Source: JBBILO01 sp037444855
Lineage (GTDB): Bacteria; Patescibacteriota; Microgenomatia; UBA1406; GWC2-37-13
Reading direction: 5' to 3'
Assembly: GCA_037444855.1 (NCBI GenBank)
Contig: JBBILO010000002.1
Coordinates: 1 to 64,000, forward strand
DNA: 64,000 nucleotides
Translations under genes and position numbers: made by a program
In this document: one piece after another, positions 8,527 to 17,045 of the stretch
Layout of the letters: the number at the start of each line of letters is the position of its first letter
Position numbering within the stretch: the stretch's first letter is position 1
The notes under the pieces: generated by a model
Databases searched by the model: none
The model's input: only the letters and a program-made list of their open reading frames with translations
What the model was told of the DNA's origin: nothing

Positions 8527-9941
8527 TTTATTTTTGGAAATAAGGAACTTATTTTTCTAATTTTTCCTTGGAGCGATTTGATGATCGTTTCGCCAGCCTG
8601 AGGCAAGAAGGGTAAGAGAAGTTGACCGATTTCTTTTAACTCAATAAGACAGTTTTTAAGAAATACCTCTCTTTCATCTTTTCTTTTTTTCCAGGGGGCT
8701 TCTTTATCTATCTCTTGATTTAATCTTTTAACTTTTTGCCAGATTTTCTCAAGCGCCTGATTAAACTGAAAATCATCAATCAACGGTTTTAAGGACAAAA
8801 AGGTTTTTTTTAGGTTATTTTCAAAATCGATTTCTAAAGCATCTTCTTCAGCTAATTTGGTTAATCGACTGACAAGATTGCCTAGTTCATTGGCCAGTTC
8901 CGAGTTATAGATTTCCTTCATCCTCTTGTGAGAAAAATCGCCATCGGCGAAAGGTGGAATTTCTTTAAGAAAATAATAGCGAACGGCATCAGCACCATAA
9001 AGATCAACCAGAGAGAAAGGATCGATGACATTCCCCAAGCTTTTGCTCATTTTTTGACCGTTTACAGTAATGAATCCTTCAATAAAGATTTTTTTGGTTA
9101 AAGGTAAGCGAGCCGACATTAACATCGCCTGCCACATCGCTCCTTGTTGGCGAAGATTATCTTTTCCAGCAATCTGAACGCCCGGCCAATAACGATTAAA
9201 TTTTTTTAAATCATCAGGCCAACCTAAAGTTGAGATATAGTTGATTAAGGCGTCAAACCAAACATACATTACCTGAGAATCATCTTTTGGAACATCAATC
9301 CCCCAAGGCATTTTTTTCTTTGGTCGGGAGATACTAAAGTCTTTTAACCCCTTTTTGACAAAGTTTTTTAGTTCCTCAAATCGATAATCTGGTTCAATAA
9401 AACTAGGATTTTTTTCATAAAAACCTAAAAGCGGTTTTTGGTAACGAGAAAAACGAAAAAAATAATTTTCTTCTTCAAAAATTTGAAGTTCTTTATTAGG
9501 ATGAAGCGGACAGCGATTGTTTACTAACTCTGATTCAGTTTTCTCCATTTCGCAGCCGACACAATATTTGATGGGATATTTAGCTTTATAAATATCGCCA
9601 TTTTGATGACAGAGCTGCCAAAAATATTGAGCCGCCTTGAGATGGTGGTTGTTTGTCGTCCGGATAAATTTATTGTAAGAGAGATAAAGAGCGGTTTTGA
9701 GATTTCTAAACATTTTTACCATTTGATCAGAGTATTTTTTAGGAGTGAGCTTTTCAGAGATGGCTTTTTCCCAAATTTTTTGTCCATGCTCATCTGTGCC
9801 AGTATTAAACAAGACTTTATAACCCAATAGATGATAAAAACGGGCTATGGTATCGGCACGGATGATTTCCATGGCAAAACCGATATGGGGATTAGCATTG
9901 ATATAGGGGAGGGTGGTGGTGATGTAAAAATAGTTTTTCAT
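8523..9941 (-). CDS. metG: Methionyl-tRNA synthetase
   Basis: A 472-residue class I synthetase that charges tRNA-Met. The start is set at the ATG of MKNYFYITTTLPYINANPH; an upstream in-frame TTG would only add 15 poorly conserved residues. The HIGH signature reads PHIGF (residues 18-22) and KMSKS is intact (297-301). A partial zinc-knuckle pattern, YCVGCEME followed by RCPLHP, lies near 126-146. There is no C-terminal EMAP/Trbp-like tRNA-binding domain, so this is the compact form. It overlaps the downstream PBP gene by 4 nt. Confidence 0.96.
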   Translation of the reverse strand: MKNYFYITTTLPYINANPHIGFAMEIIRADTIARFYHLLGYKVLFNTGTDEHGQKIWEKAISEKLTPKKYSDQMVKMFRNLKTALYLSYNKFIRTTNNHHLKAAQYFWQLCHQNGDIYKAKYPIKYCVGCEMEKTESELVNNRCPLHPNKELQIFEEENYFFRFSRYQKPLLGFYEKNPSFIEPDYRFEELKNFVKKGLKDFSISRPKKKMPWGIDVPKDDSQVMYVWFDALINYISTLGWPDDLKKFNRYWPGVQIAGKDNLRQQGAMWQAMLMSARLPLTKKIFIEGFITVNGQKMSKSLGNVIDPFSLVDLYGADAVRYYFLKEIPPFADGDFSHKRMKEIYNSELANELGNLVSRLTKLAEEDALEIDFENNLKKTFLSLKPLIDDFQFNQALEKIWQKVKRLNQEIDKEAPWKKRKDEREVFLKNCLIELKEIGQLLLPFLPQAGETIIKSLQGKIRKISSLFPKIK

Positions 9942-10015
9942 TGTTCTATAAATTTTAGCAAAAATTAATTCAAGTAAAAAATACAAAAAATATCACTAAA
10001 AAGAACACTCTTATA

Positions 10016-10306
10016 TTATTTAAATATTTTTAAAATAAATATAAAAACAAGAAAAAGAACTAAATCAAAAACTTGAAGAACTTTAAAGACAATTAAAGTC
10101 AAAAAAACAAAGAAAATAAAGGAAAATAGAAAAGAGGATTTTTTTTGATAAAAGAAAAGAAGCGATTGATAAAAGAGAAGGCTTAAAAGAAGATTAAAAA
10201 ATAAAATGTTTACTATTTTTGTTGGTGAAACGAAAAAAAAATAAAGAAAAATAGCAATAAGATTTAATCCTAAAAACCAGATTTTTTTTCTTTTTTGGTG
10301 TTGCAT
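10016..10306 (-). CDS. Small multi-pass membrane protein, unknown function
   Basis: A 96-residue protein made almost entirely of hydrophobic segments, likely three transmembrane helices (about 10-27, 30-52 and 58-92), with a basic N-terminus (MQHQKRKK). It is divergent from rpsO, and its ATG at 10304-10306 lies inside the rpsO -35 element, so the two promoter regions overlap. No family is recognised. The frame could be a by-product of T-rich sequence, but an ATG start, a positive-inside N-terminus and a clean gap on both sides argue for a real gene. Confidence 0.5.
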   Translation of the reverse strand: MQHQKRKKIWFLGLNLIAIFLYFFFVSPTKIVNILFFNLLLSLLFYQSLLFFYQKKSSFLFSFIFFVFLTLIVFKVLQVFDLVLFLVFIFILKIFK

Positions 10307-10329
10307 CTTTAATATTTATCAATTATAAT
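10301..10329 (+). promoter_or_regulatory. Predicted rpsO-pnp promoter, near-leaderless
   Basis: TTGCAT (10301-10306), a 17-bp spacer and TATAAT (10324-10329). The -10 box ends 8 nt before the rpsO ATG at 10338, so the transcript should start at or within about 2 nt of the start codon. No Shine-Dalgarno motif is present. Confidence 0.7.
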
Positions 10330-10337
10330 TCTTTATT

Positions 10338-10619
10338 ATGGCAAAAACGAATAAAAAGTTTCCTGAAACAAAAGAGGAAGTGATTAAACAATTCGCTTTG
10401 AAAAAAGGCGATACCGGGTCGCCTGAAGTTCAAGTAGCTCTGTTAACTTTAAAGATAAATAAGTTAGTCAAGCATCTTGAAGAAAATAAGAAAGATAATC
10501 ATTCACGAAGAGGATTGTTAAAAATTATCGCTAAAAGAAGAAGAATTCTTAGTTATTTAGAAAATCTTGATCAAAAACGATATCAAAAGCTTATCACTCA
10601 ATTAGACTTAAAGAAATAA
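10338..10619 (+). CDS. rpsO: Ribosomal protein S15
   Basis: A 93-residue protein of normal S15 length with the conserved core GDTGSPEVQVALLT, then HLEENKKDNHSRRGLL and KRRRILSYL. It binds the central domain of 16S rRNA in the small subunit. It is followed 3 nt later by pnp, the classical rpsO-pnp pair. In many bacteria the leader of rpsO is autoregulated, but here the predicted transcript has almost no leader, so that mechanism is unlikely in its usual form. Confidence 0.97.
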   Translation: MAKTNKKFPETKEEVIKQFALKKGDTGSPEVQVALLTLKINKLVKHLEENKKDNHSRRGLLKIIAKRRRILSYLENLDQKRYQKLITQLDLKK

Positions 10620-10622
10620 TTT

Positions 10623-12716
10623 ATGGCAATTATCGAAGACTCCATCTTTATCAATGGACAAAAATTAACGCTTCAATTTGGTAAATTGGCTCAAGCAGCA
10701 ACCAGTTCGGTCTTTGCCAGTTTAGGAGAAACTTGTGTTTTAGTAACAGTTACTGTCGGAAAAGAAAATAAAAATTTAGATTATTTCCCTCTTAATGTCG
10801 AATATGTGGAAAAACTTTATGCAGGTGGTCGAATTAAAGGTTCGCGCTGGGTAAAAAGAGAAGGCAGGCCATCAGATGAGGCGATTTTAAGAGCGAGATT
10901 GATAGACCGGTCGATCAGACCCCTTTTTCACCAAAATTATCGTCGGGAGGTTCAAGTTGTGGTGACTTTACTTTCTGTTGATGGCATTAATTCTCCTGAA
11001 ATTTTGTCTTTGATTGCCACTTCAGCCGCTTTAACCGCGTCCCCGATTCCTTGGAATGGCCCAATTAGCGGTATTCGCATTGGTTATGTTAAAAATAATG
11101 GAGATAATGAGGGTGGATTTTTAATTAATCCCACGGATGATGAACAGTTATACTCTCTTTTAGATTTGGTTGTTGCCTCAACTGAAAACAAAGTCGTGAT
11201 GATCGAAACAAAAGCCGATCAATTGCCGGAAACTAAAATTATTGACGGGATAAAAATCGCCAAAAAAGTTAATCGTGAGATTATTGAATTTATCAAGAAA
11301 GTTGCCGGGAAGATAACGGTAAAAAAAGAAGAAATCAAACCTGAGGAAGAAGATCTAAAATTGGAAAGAATTTTACTAAGCGATTTTAAGAGAAATTTTG
11401 ATCATCTAATTTTGATCAAATCACAAAAAGAATTTTCTGATGAGGAAGATTTGAATGTCTTCATTGAAGAGTTTTTTCAAAAATATGGGACGGAATATTC
11501 GCGGGAGACAATTACTCGGGTGATTGATAAGTTAACTAAAAAATTGATTCGAGAAAAAATTTTAAAAACAAAAACAAGATTGGATGGAAGGAAAATCGAT
11601 CAAGTCAGAGAGATTGAGATTGAAGTTTCAATTTTACCTCGAACTCATGGTTCAGCTCTTTTTCGCCGAGGCGATACCCAAGTTTTATCGGTTGTTACCT
11701 TAGGAGCCCCGCAACTAGAGCAGTTGATTGAAAGTCCCGAAGGAGAAGAAGCCAAACGCTATCTTCATCATTACTACATGCCGCCTTATTCTGTCGGTGA
11801 AGTTGGCCGGCTGGGTTGGCCAAGCAGAAGAGAAGTTGGTCATGGAGCTTTAGCCGAAAAAGCTTTAGAAGTGGTTTTGCCCAGTCAAAGCGAATTTCCT
11901 TATACTATTAGAGTCGTTTCTGAGGTTTTATCGTCTAACGGTTCAACATCAATGGCCTCGACCTGTGGTTCGAGTTTGGCCTTAATGGATGCCGGCGTTC
12001 CAATAGAAAGTCATGTCGCCGGAGTAGCCATGGGATTAATTTCAAAAAATGACAATGAATATCTGATCTTAACCGATATTATGGGGATAGAAGATTTTTC
12101 AGGGGAAATGGATTTTAAGATTGCTGGGACAAAAAAAGGAATTACGGCGATACAGCTAGATGTAAAAAACACGGGATTGACCGATCAGATGATTGAGAAG
12201 ACCTTTGAGCAAGCTAAAAAAGCTCGCCTTTTTATTTTAGAGAAAATGGAAGCGGTTATCAGTCGACCAAGAAAAGAGATTTCTAGGTTTGCTCCAAAAG
12301 TGGTTGTTTTAACTCCTTCTCCAGAAGCGATTGGTGAGATTATTGGGCCGGGCGGAAAAACAATAAGAAATTTAATTGCAAAAACTCAAACAGAGATTAA
12401 TGTCAGCGATGATGGCAAGGTGTCCATCACCGGATTAGATCGAAAAAAAGTTGATGAAGCGGTTAAGTATATTGAAAACCTCACGAAAAAAGTCGAGGTT
12501 GGCGAGATTTTTGAAGGAGAAGTTAAAAAAATTGCCCCTTTTGGTATTTTTGTCGAGTATTTGCCAGGAAGAGATGGTTTAGTCCATGTTTCTAAAATGG
12601 GGATGGGTTTTGTTAAAGACCCGGGAAAATATGTTAAAGTTGGCGATCGGGTTAAAGTAAGAGTAATTCAAATTGATGATCAAGGAAGAATCAGTCTCCA
12701 ATTGCTCAAAAAATAG
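10623..12716 (+). CDS. pnp: Polyribonucleotide nucleotidyltransferase (PNPase)
   Basis: A 697-residue 3'-5' phosphorolytic exoribonuclease, full family length. It contains two RNase PH-like domains (about 5-230 and 315-545), with FRRGDTQVLSVVTLG and STCGSSLALMDAG in the second. The KH domain shows IGEIIGPGGKTIRNLI near residue 570, and the S1 domain begins near 625 (GEIFEGEVKKIAPFGIFVEY). It degrades mRNA in the cytoplasm as a trimer. It is probably co-transcribed with rpsO. Confidence 0.97.
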   Translation: MAIIEDSIFINGQKLTLQFGKLAQAATSSVFASLGETCVLVTVTVGKENKNLDYFPLNVEYVEKLYAGGRIKGSRWVKREGRPSDEAILRARLIDRSIRPLFHQNYRREVQVVVTLLSVDGINSPEILSLIATSAALTASPIPWNGPISGIRIGYVKNNGDNEGGFLINPTDDEQLYSLLDLVVASTENKVVMIETKADQLPETKIIDGIKIAKKVNREIIEFIKKVAGKITVKKEEIKPEEEDLKLERILLSDFKRNFDHLILIKSQKEFSDEEDLNVFIEEFFQKYGTEYSRETITRVIDKLTKKLIREKILKTKTRLDGRKIDQVREIEIEVSILPRTHGSALFRRGDTQVLSVVTLGAPQLEQLIESPEGEEAKRYLHHYYMPPYSVGEVGRLGWPSRREVGHGALAEKALEVVLPSQSEFPYTIRVVSEVLSSNGSTSMASTCGSSLALMDAGVPIESHVAGVAMGLISKNDNEYLILTDIMGIEDFSGEMDFKIAGTKKGITAIQLDVKNTGLTDQMIEKTFEQAKKARLFILEKMEAVISRPRKEISRFAPKVVVLTPSPEAIGEIIGPGGKTIRNLIAKTQTEINVSDDGKVSITGLDRKKVDEAVKYIENLTKKVEVGEIFEGEVKKIAPFGIFVEYLPGRDGLVHVSKMGMGFVKDPGKYVKVGDRVKVRVIQIDDQGRISLQLLKK

Positions 12717-12722
12717 TATAAT
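12717..12722 (+). promoter_or_regulatory. -10 element just upstream of ftsK
   Basis: TATAAT immediately follows the pnp stop codon and ends 9 nt before the ftsK ATG at 12732. No convincing -35 is seen at 17 bp. If active it would give a nearly leaderless ftsK transcript. Confidence 0.4.
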
Positions 12723-12731
12723 AACTTTACT

Positions 12732-14864
12732 ATGGCGAGAAGAAAAGCGCTGATTAGGCTGCCTTTTTTAAAAGTAAAAATTAATAAACATACCATTAAT
12801 AATATTTTTGGTTTATTAGTTTTCTTTAGTAGTTTTTTATCCCTTTTATCTTTTTTGCCTTTTGGCGTATCGAAAAATCAAGGTTACTGGCTTTTTATTA
12901 TAAAGAGCAGTTTTGAAAAAGCTTTTGGACCACTGGCAATTCTTTTTTTACTCTTACTTATAATCTTTTCGACATATTTTTTTAAAAACAAAAAGCTTCA
13001 TTTAATTAAAGGAAATATTTTTATTGGTCTGATTAGCTTTTTTATTGGAGGCAGTATCCTGTTGAAAAGTGGTTTGTTTGGAGCTGCTTTGGCCGATTTT
13101 CTTATACAAAGGATTAGTTTTATTGGATTATATATCTTAGCTATCTTTTGTTTTCTTGTCTCAGTGATTCTTATTTTTGAAACATCGATTGAGGAGATTT
13201 TTTTAAAGATAAGTAAAATTTTTGTTTCTTTCTACCACTTTTTTAAAAAAGTAATTTTTTATGAAAAAAAAGAACAAAAAGAAGTTTTTATTGAAAATAA
13301 GATTGAAAAAAAAAGAATCTCATTCATAGAAGCACCAAAACAAGAATTCAAAGAAACAAAAAAGGAAGAATTCCAAGTAATTAGACCAGTTCCAAGTCAA
13401 AACAAGGCGACTGGTGAAAAAAGTTTATGGGTTTATCCACCCATTAATCTTTTAGCTGATCTTAGTCAATCAGAGGCTGATCGGGGAGATGTAAAAAAAA
13501 ATGCTGATAGTATTGAGAGCACTCTAGACAGTTTTGGTATTAGGGCAAAAGTGGATGAAATTAATCGAGGACCGGCGGTGACCCAGTACGCGATTAAAAT
13601 CACCCAAGGGACCAAATTATCAAAGATTACTTCCCTAGCGAACGATTTGGCACTCGCTTTAGCTGCTCCAACTGGTCAAGTGAGAATTGAAGCGCCTATT
13701 CCTGGTCGTTCATTAGTTGGAATCGAAATTCCCAATATCCGCCCAGAAATTGTTACCTTGAAAAGACTTCTATCATCACCGTTATTTACCGAAAATAATG
13801 ATCCTCTTTTAGTTCCACTAGGTTTAGATGTTTCTGGCAATCCTCAAGCCTATAGTATTAGCAAAATGCCTCATGTGCTAATTGCTGGAGCAACTGGTTC
13901 AGGAAAATCTGTTCTCTTAAATGCCTGGATTACGACCTTTCTTTTTCGGACAAGACCAGATCAACTAAGATTGATTTTAGTTGACCCTAAAAGAGTTGAG
14001 CTGACTCTTTATAATGGTATTCCTCATCTTTTAACCGAAGTGATTAATGAAAAGGAAAATATTATCTCTGCTTTGAAATGGGTCGTAAAGGAGATGGAAA
14101 ACCGGCTAAAAGAGTTTGCTCGATTTGGTGCAAGAAACATTGATCTTTACAATGAAAGACAAGATGTTGAAAAAAAACCTTATATTATTTTTATTATCGA
14201 TGAATTGGCTGATATTATGATGTTTGCCCCAAGCGATGTTGAGGATCTAATTACCAAAATTGCTCAGATGGCTCGAGCGACTGGAATCCATCTTATTTTA
14301 GCAACTCAAAGACCTTCGGTTGATGTTATTACTGGTTTAATGAAGGCTAATATTCCCACCCGAATTGCTTTTAATGTTTCTTCAATGATAGATTCCCGGG
14401 TGATCATTGATATGCCTGGCGCGGAAAAACTTCTCGGAAAAGGCGATATGTTATTTTTACCACCTGATCAAGCAAAGCCAAAGCGAATTCAAGGTCCTTT
14501 TGTTACCGAAAAAGAAGTCAATAATGTCGTGAATTTCCTAAAAGCCCAAAACCCTCACATTCAATATACTGATGAAGTGACTGAACAGGAAATTGCTTTT
14601 ACAAAGACCAGAGGAGGGACGATGGTTGTCAGTGATTTAGAAGAACAGGATCCACTTTTTAATGAAGCAGTCAAGATTATCATGCAGTTTGATAAGGCTT
14701 CGGCTTCCCTTTTGCAAAGAAGATTGTCAATCGGTTATGCCAGAGCGGCCAGGATTTTGGATCAATTGGAAAAAGCTGGTTATGTTGGACCTGCTGAAGG
14801 ATCAAAACCAAGAGATGTTATTAAAAGACAGCTAGTTTCTGAAAATGAACAAACGGAGCAATAA
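12732..14864 (+). CDS. ftsK: FtsK/SpoIIIE DNA translocase
   Basis: A 710-residue septal DNA pump. The N-terminal part (about residues 25-160) holds four hydrophobic membrane segments, then a charged Lys/Glu-rich linker to about 220. The RecA-like motor carries Walker A GATGSGKS near 385 and Walker B IIFIIDELAD near 485. The C-terminal winged-helix gamma domain (SASLLQRRLSIGYARAARIL) would recognise orienting DNA motifs. It clears chromosome DNA from the division septum and helps dimer resolution. The last 20 nt overlap the following glycosyltransferase gene. Confidence 0.95.
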   Translation: MARRKALIRLPFLKVKINKHTINNIFGLLVFFSSFLSLLSFLPFGVSKNQGYWLFIIKSSFEKAFGPLAILFLLLLIIFSTYFFKNKKLHLIKGNIFIGLISFFIGGSILLKSGLFGAALADFLIQRISFIGLYILAIFCFLVSVILIFETSIEEIFLKISKIFVSFYHFFKKVIFYEKKEQKEVFIENKIEKKRISFIEAPKQEFKETKKEEFQVIRPVPSQNKATGEKSLWVYPPINLLADLSQSEADRGDVKKNADSIESTLDSFGIRAKVDEINRGPAVTQYAIKITQGTKLSKITSLANDLALALAAPTGQVRIEAPIPGRSLVGIEIPNIRPEIVTLKRLLSSPLFTENNDPLLVPLGLDVSGNPQAYSISKMPHVLIAGATGSGKSVLLNAWITTFLFRTRPDQLRLILVDPKRVELTLYNGIPHLLTEVINEKENIISALKWVVKEMENRLKEFARFGARNIDLYNERQDVEKKPYIIFIIDELADIMMFAPSDVEDLITKIAQMARATGIHLILATQRPSVDVITGLMKANIPTRIAFNVSSMIDSRVIIDMPGAEKLLGKGDMLFLPPDQAKPKRIQGPFVTEKEVNNVVNFLKAQNPHIQYTDEVTEQEIAFTKTRGGTMVVSDLEEQDPLFNEAVKIIMQFDKASASLLQRRLSIGYARAARILDQLEKAGYVGPAEGSKPRDVIKRQLVSENEQTEQ

Positions 14865-15747
14865 AACAAATATCGACCTTTCAATTATTATTATTAACTA
14901 CAACACTAAGGAAATTACTTTAAATTGCCTTAATAGCTTAAAAACAAGCTTAATGGGAGAGAAAATAAGCTATGAAATTGTTCTTATTGACAATTGTTCT
15001 CAAGATGGCAGTTTTGAAGTCTTTAAATCTTTGGCGAAAGCTGATCCGCGAATTAAATATTACTATCAAAAAGAAAATTTAGGTTATAGCAAAGCCAATA
15101 ATTTAGGCGCTAAATTGGCTAAGGGAAAGCACCTTCTTTTTTTAAACTCAGACACTTTTATTTTAAATAAAGCGGTGGGAAAATTAATTGATTTTTATAA
15201 AAAAAACGAGAAAGAAGTAAGTTTTGTTGGACCAAAATTACTCAATTTTAATTTAACCCCTCAGCCCTCAGCCGGTTATTTTTTTAATTTACTGACTACC
15301 TTTATCGCCCTTTTTTTAAAAGGAGATCAACTTAATTTGACGAGATTTTCTCCACAAGAGATTAAAAAAGTTGATTGGATCTCTGGCGCTTGCTTTTTGA
15401 CTAAAAAAAAGATCTTTGAGGCAGTGGGTGGCTTTGATCAAAAAATTTTTATGTATATGGACGAGGTTGATTTTTTTTATCGGGCAAAAAAGATGGGTTA
15501 CCGAGTTTATTTTTATCCTCAAGCCAAGATTATTCACTATGGATCGGCTTCATCATCGAAGACATATCCGATTTTACAACTCTATCGTGGTTTAATCTAT
15601 TTTTATCAAAAACATTATTCTTTTGTTTCCCTTCAAATTTTAAAGTTATTTTTAGTTTTAAAAGCCTTAATCGCGATTTTTCTCGGTAGGGTTTTGAAAA
15701 ACAGATATCTCTTAGAAACCTATACTCAGGCGTTAAAGTTGGTGTGA
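14845..15747 (+). CDS. Family 2 glycosyltransferase (rhamnosyltransferase-like)
   Basis: A 300-residue GT-A-fold enzyme: DLSIIIINYNTKEITLNCL at the start, the nucleotide-sugar site FLNSDTFI in place of DxD (near 100), then WISGACFLTKK and MDEVDFFYRAKKMGYRV (ED-type catalytic motif near 210). A short hydrophobic, basic C-terminal segment may touch the membrane. Such enzymes add rhamnose or a similar sugar to cell-surface glycans. The substrate cannot be read from sequence. It overlaps the ftsK end by 20 nt and is probably translated from the same message. Confidence 0.88.
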   Translation: MNKRSNKTNIDLSIIIINYNTKEITLNCLNSLKTSLMGEKISYEIVLIDNCSQDGSFEVFKSLAKADPRIKYYYQKENLGYSKANNLGAKLAKGKHLLFLNSDTFILNKAVGKLIDFYKKNEKEVSFVGPKLLNFNLTPQPSAGYFFNLLTTFIALFLKGDQLNLTRFSPQEIKKVDWISGACFLTKKKIFEAVGGFDQKIFMYMDEVDFFYRAKKMGYRVYFYPQAKIIHYGSASSSKTYPILQLYRGLIYFYQKHYSFVSLQILKLFLVLKALIAIFLGRVLKNRYLLETYTQALKLV

Positions 15748-15810
15748 GATATTGTTTTTCCTCATTAATCCTTACCGCAACACTTTTGAAGGTTTTCAAC
15801 AATATTGATA

Positions 15811-15966
15811 GATTTCCGATTATATCGGGAATGACAGATCAGCTACCTGGCATTCCCACGAAAGTGGGAATCTAACATTAATTGAGATTCTATTGGGATT
15901 TCCGATCAAGTCGAAAATGACAATTAGGTTAATGGTCCCACTTATATGGTGGCGAGAAACCTAATT
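15811..15966. repeat. Intergenic cluster of inverted and direct repeats
   Basis: The 317-bp gap 15748-16064 has no gene but holds several repeat structures. A 25-bp motif, GATTTCCGAT followed by TCGGGAATGAC or TCGAAAATGAC, occurs at 15811-15835 and 15897-15921 with five differences. A perfect 8-bp stem with a GAAA loop (ATTCCCAC/GTGGGAAT) lies at 15852-15871 and has the shape ATTCCC-N8-GGGAAT. A 9-bp inverted repeat, AATTAGGTT (15922-15930) and AACCTAATT (15958-15966), encloses a further small stem. The gap separates convergent genes, so part may serve as a terminator. The composition suggests remains of a small dispersed element. Confidence 0.6.
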
Positions 15967-16064
15967 AGATCAGAAATGAGTTGGGTTTTACTTGTTATTT
16001 TCGTCCCGAGAATAGCGGAATAAATTCCACTAATGGGGTATATAACTAAGAATGTTAATCAGCC

Positions 16065-16991
16065 TTAAAACAAACTTTTTTGTTCAGTCTCTTCGTAATT
16101 TTTTTTCTTTACCCGCTCTTCTTTTTTATTCTGTTCGCTAAAAAATCGATTAAGAAGAGAATACATCTGATATTCTTCTAAAAAAGATTTAAGAGAAGGC
16201 TTAAAACCTGAAAATTTAAAATTATCTGGTTGAAAATCAAGATCGAGGTGGCAATTAATTTGGGCTAACTTTTTTGATAAAAAAACATTTTCTTTTTCAT
16301 GAATAAGGATTTTCTTGATTTTTTCTGAGTCTAAATGACTGAGATTTTGATACAAATTCTCCACAGTTTTGAACTTTTCTAAAAGTTTGATTGCCGTTTT
16401 GGGCCCGATGTTTTTGGCCCCTGGATAGTTGTCTGAATTATCGCCAACGAGAGCTTTATAATCAACTAATGATTTTGGTAAAAGATTAAGTTTATTTTTT
16501 ACTGCTTCTTGATCATAAATTTTTATTTTTGAAAGTCCGCTTTCTGGGATGGCGACATAAATATTTTTATCAATTAACTGAAAAATATCTCTGTCACCAG
16601 TGATAATAATAATTCTTAAAGGTAGATTTTTAATTTTCTCAACAATTGAGCCGATAATGTCATCAGCTTCATAACCGTCTTTTTCTAAATAACAAAGACC
16701 GGCGGCCACGATCGCTTTTTTTACTAAAGGAATTTGGATCTTAAAATCATCTTTCATTTTTGGTCTTTGAATTTGATAGTTTTTATAAAGTTGATGGCGG
16801 AAAGTTGGTTTTGGGGTATCGAAGGCGATTAAAAGATAATTGGGATGGAAATCACTGATTGCTTTATTAATCATTGATAAAAAGCCATAAACAACATTCG
16901 TTGGCAAGCCCTTTTTAGAGGTTAACAGGGGAAGGGCATGATAAGCCCGATGCATAATCGGATGGCCATCCACAAGAAGAAATCTTTCCAT
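16065..16991 (-). CDS. Stand-alone 5'-3' exonuclease (Pol I N-terminal/FEN-like domain)
   Basis: A 308-residue protein matching only the 5' nuclease part of DNA polymerase I. It has LLVDGHPIMHRAYHALP at the start, then LIAFDTPKPTFRH, the metal-binding EADDIIGSIVE near 115, ITGDRDIFQL near 140, and the helix-hairpin-helix region GDNSDNYPGAKNIGPKTA near 190. It would remove RNA primers and 5' flaps during replication and repair. No polymerase domain follows; the C-terminus is a short charged tail. It is the only minus-strand gene between two gaps and has no clear promoter match. Confidence 0.92.
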   Translation of the reverse strand: MERFLLVDGHPIMHRAYHALPLLTSKKGLPTNVVYGFLSMINKAISDFHPNYLLIAFDTPKPTFRHQLYKNYQIQRPKMKDDFKIQIPLVKKAIVAAGLCYLEKDGYEADDIIGSIVEKIKNLPLRIIIITGDRDIFQLIDKNIYVAIPESGLSKIKIYDQEAVKNKLNLLPKSLVDYKALVGDNSDNYPGAKNIGPKTAIKLLEKFKTVENLYQNLSHLDSEKIKKILIHEKENVFLSKKLAQINCHLDLDFQPDNFKFSGFKPSLKSFLEEYQMYSLLNRFFSEQNKKEERVKKKNYEETEQKSLF

Positions 16992-17045
16992 ATTTTTTTA
17001 GATTTTTTTCTTAAGCATCATCCTGATAGAATTTTCTTACCTTAT

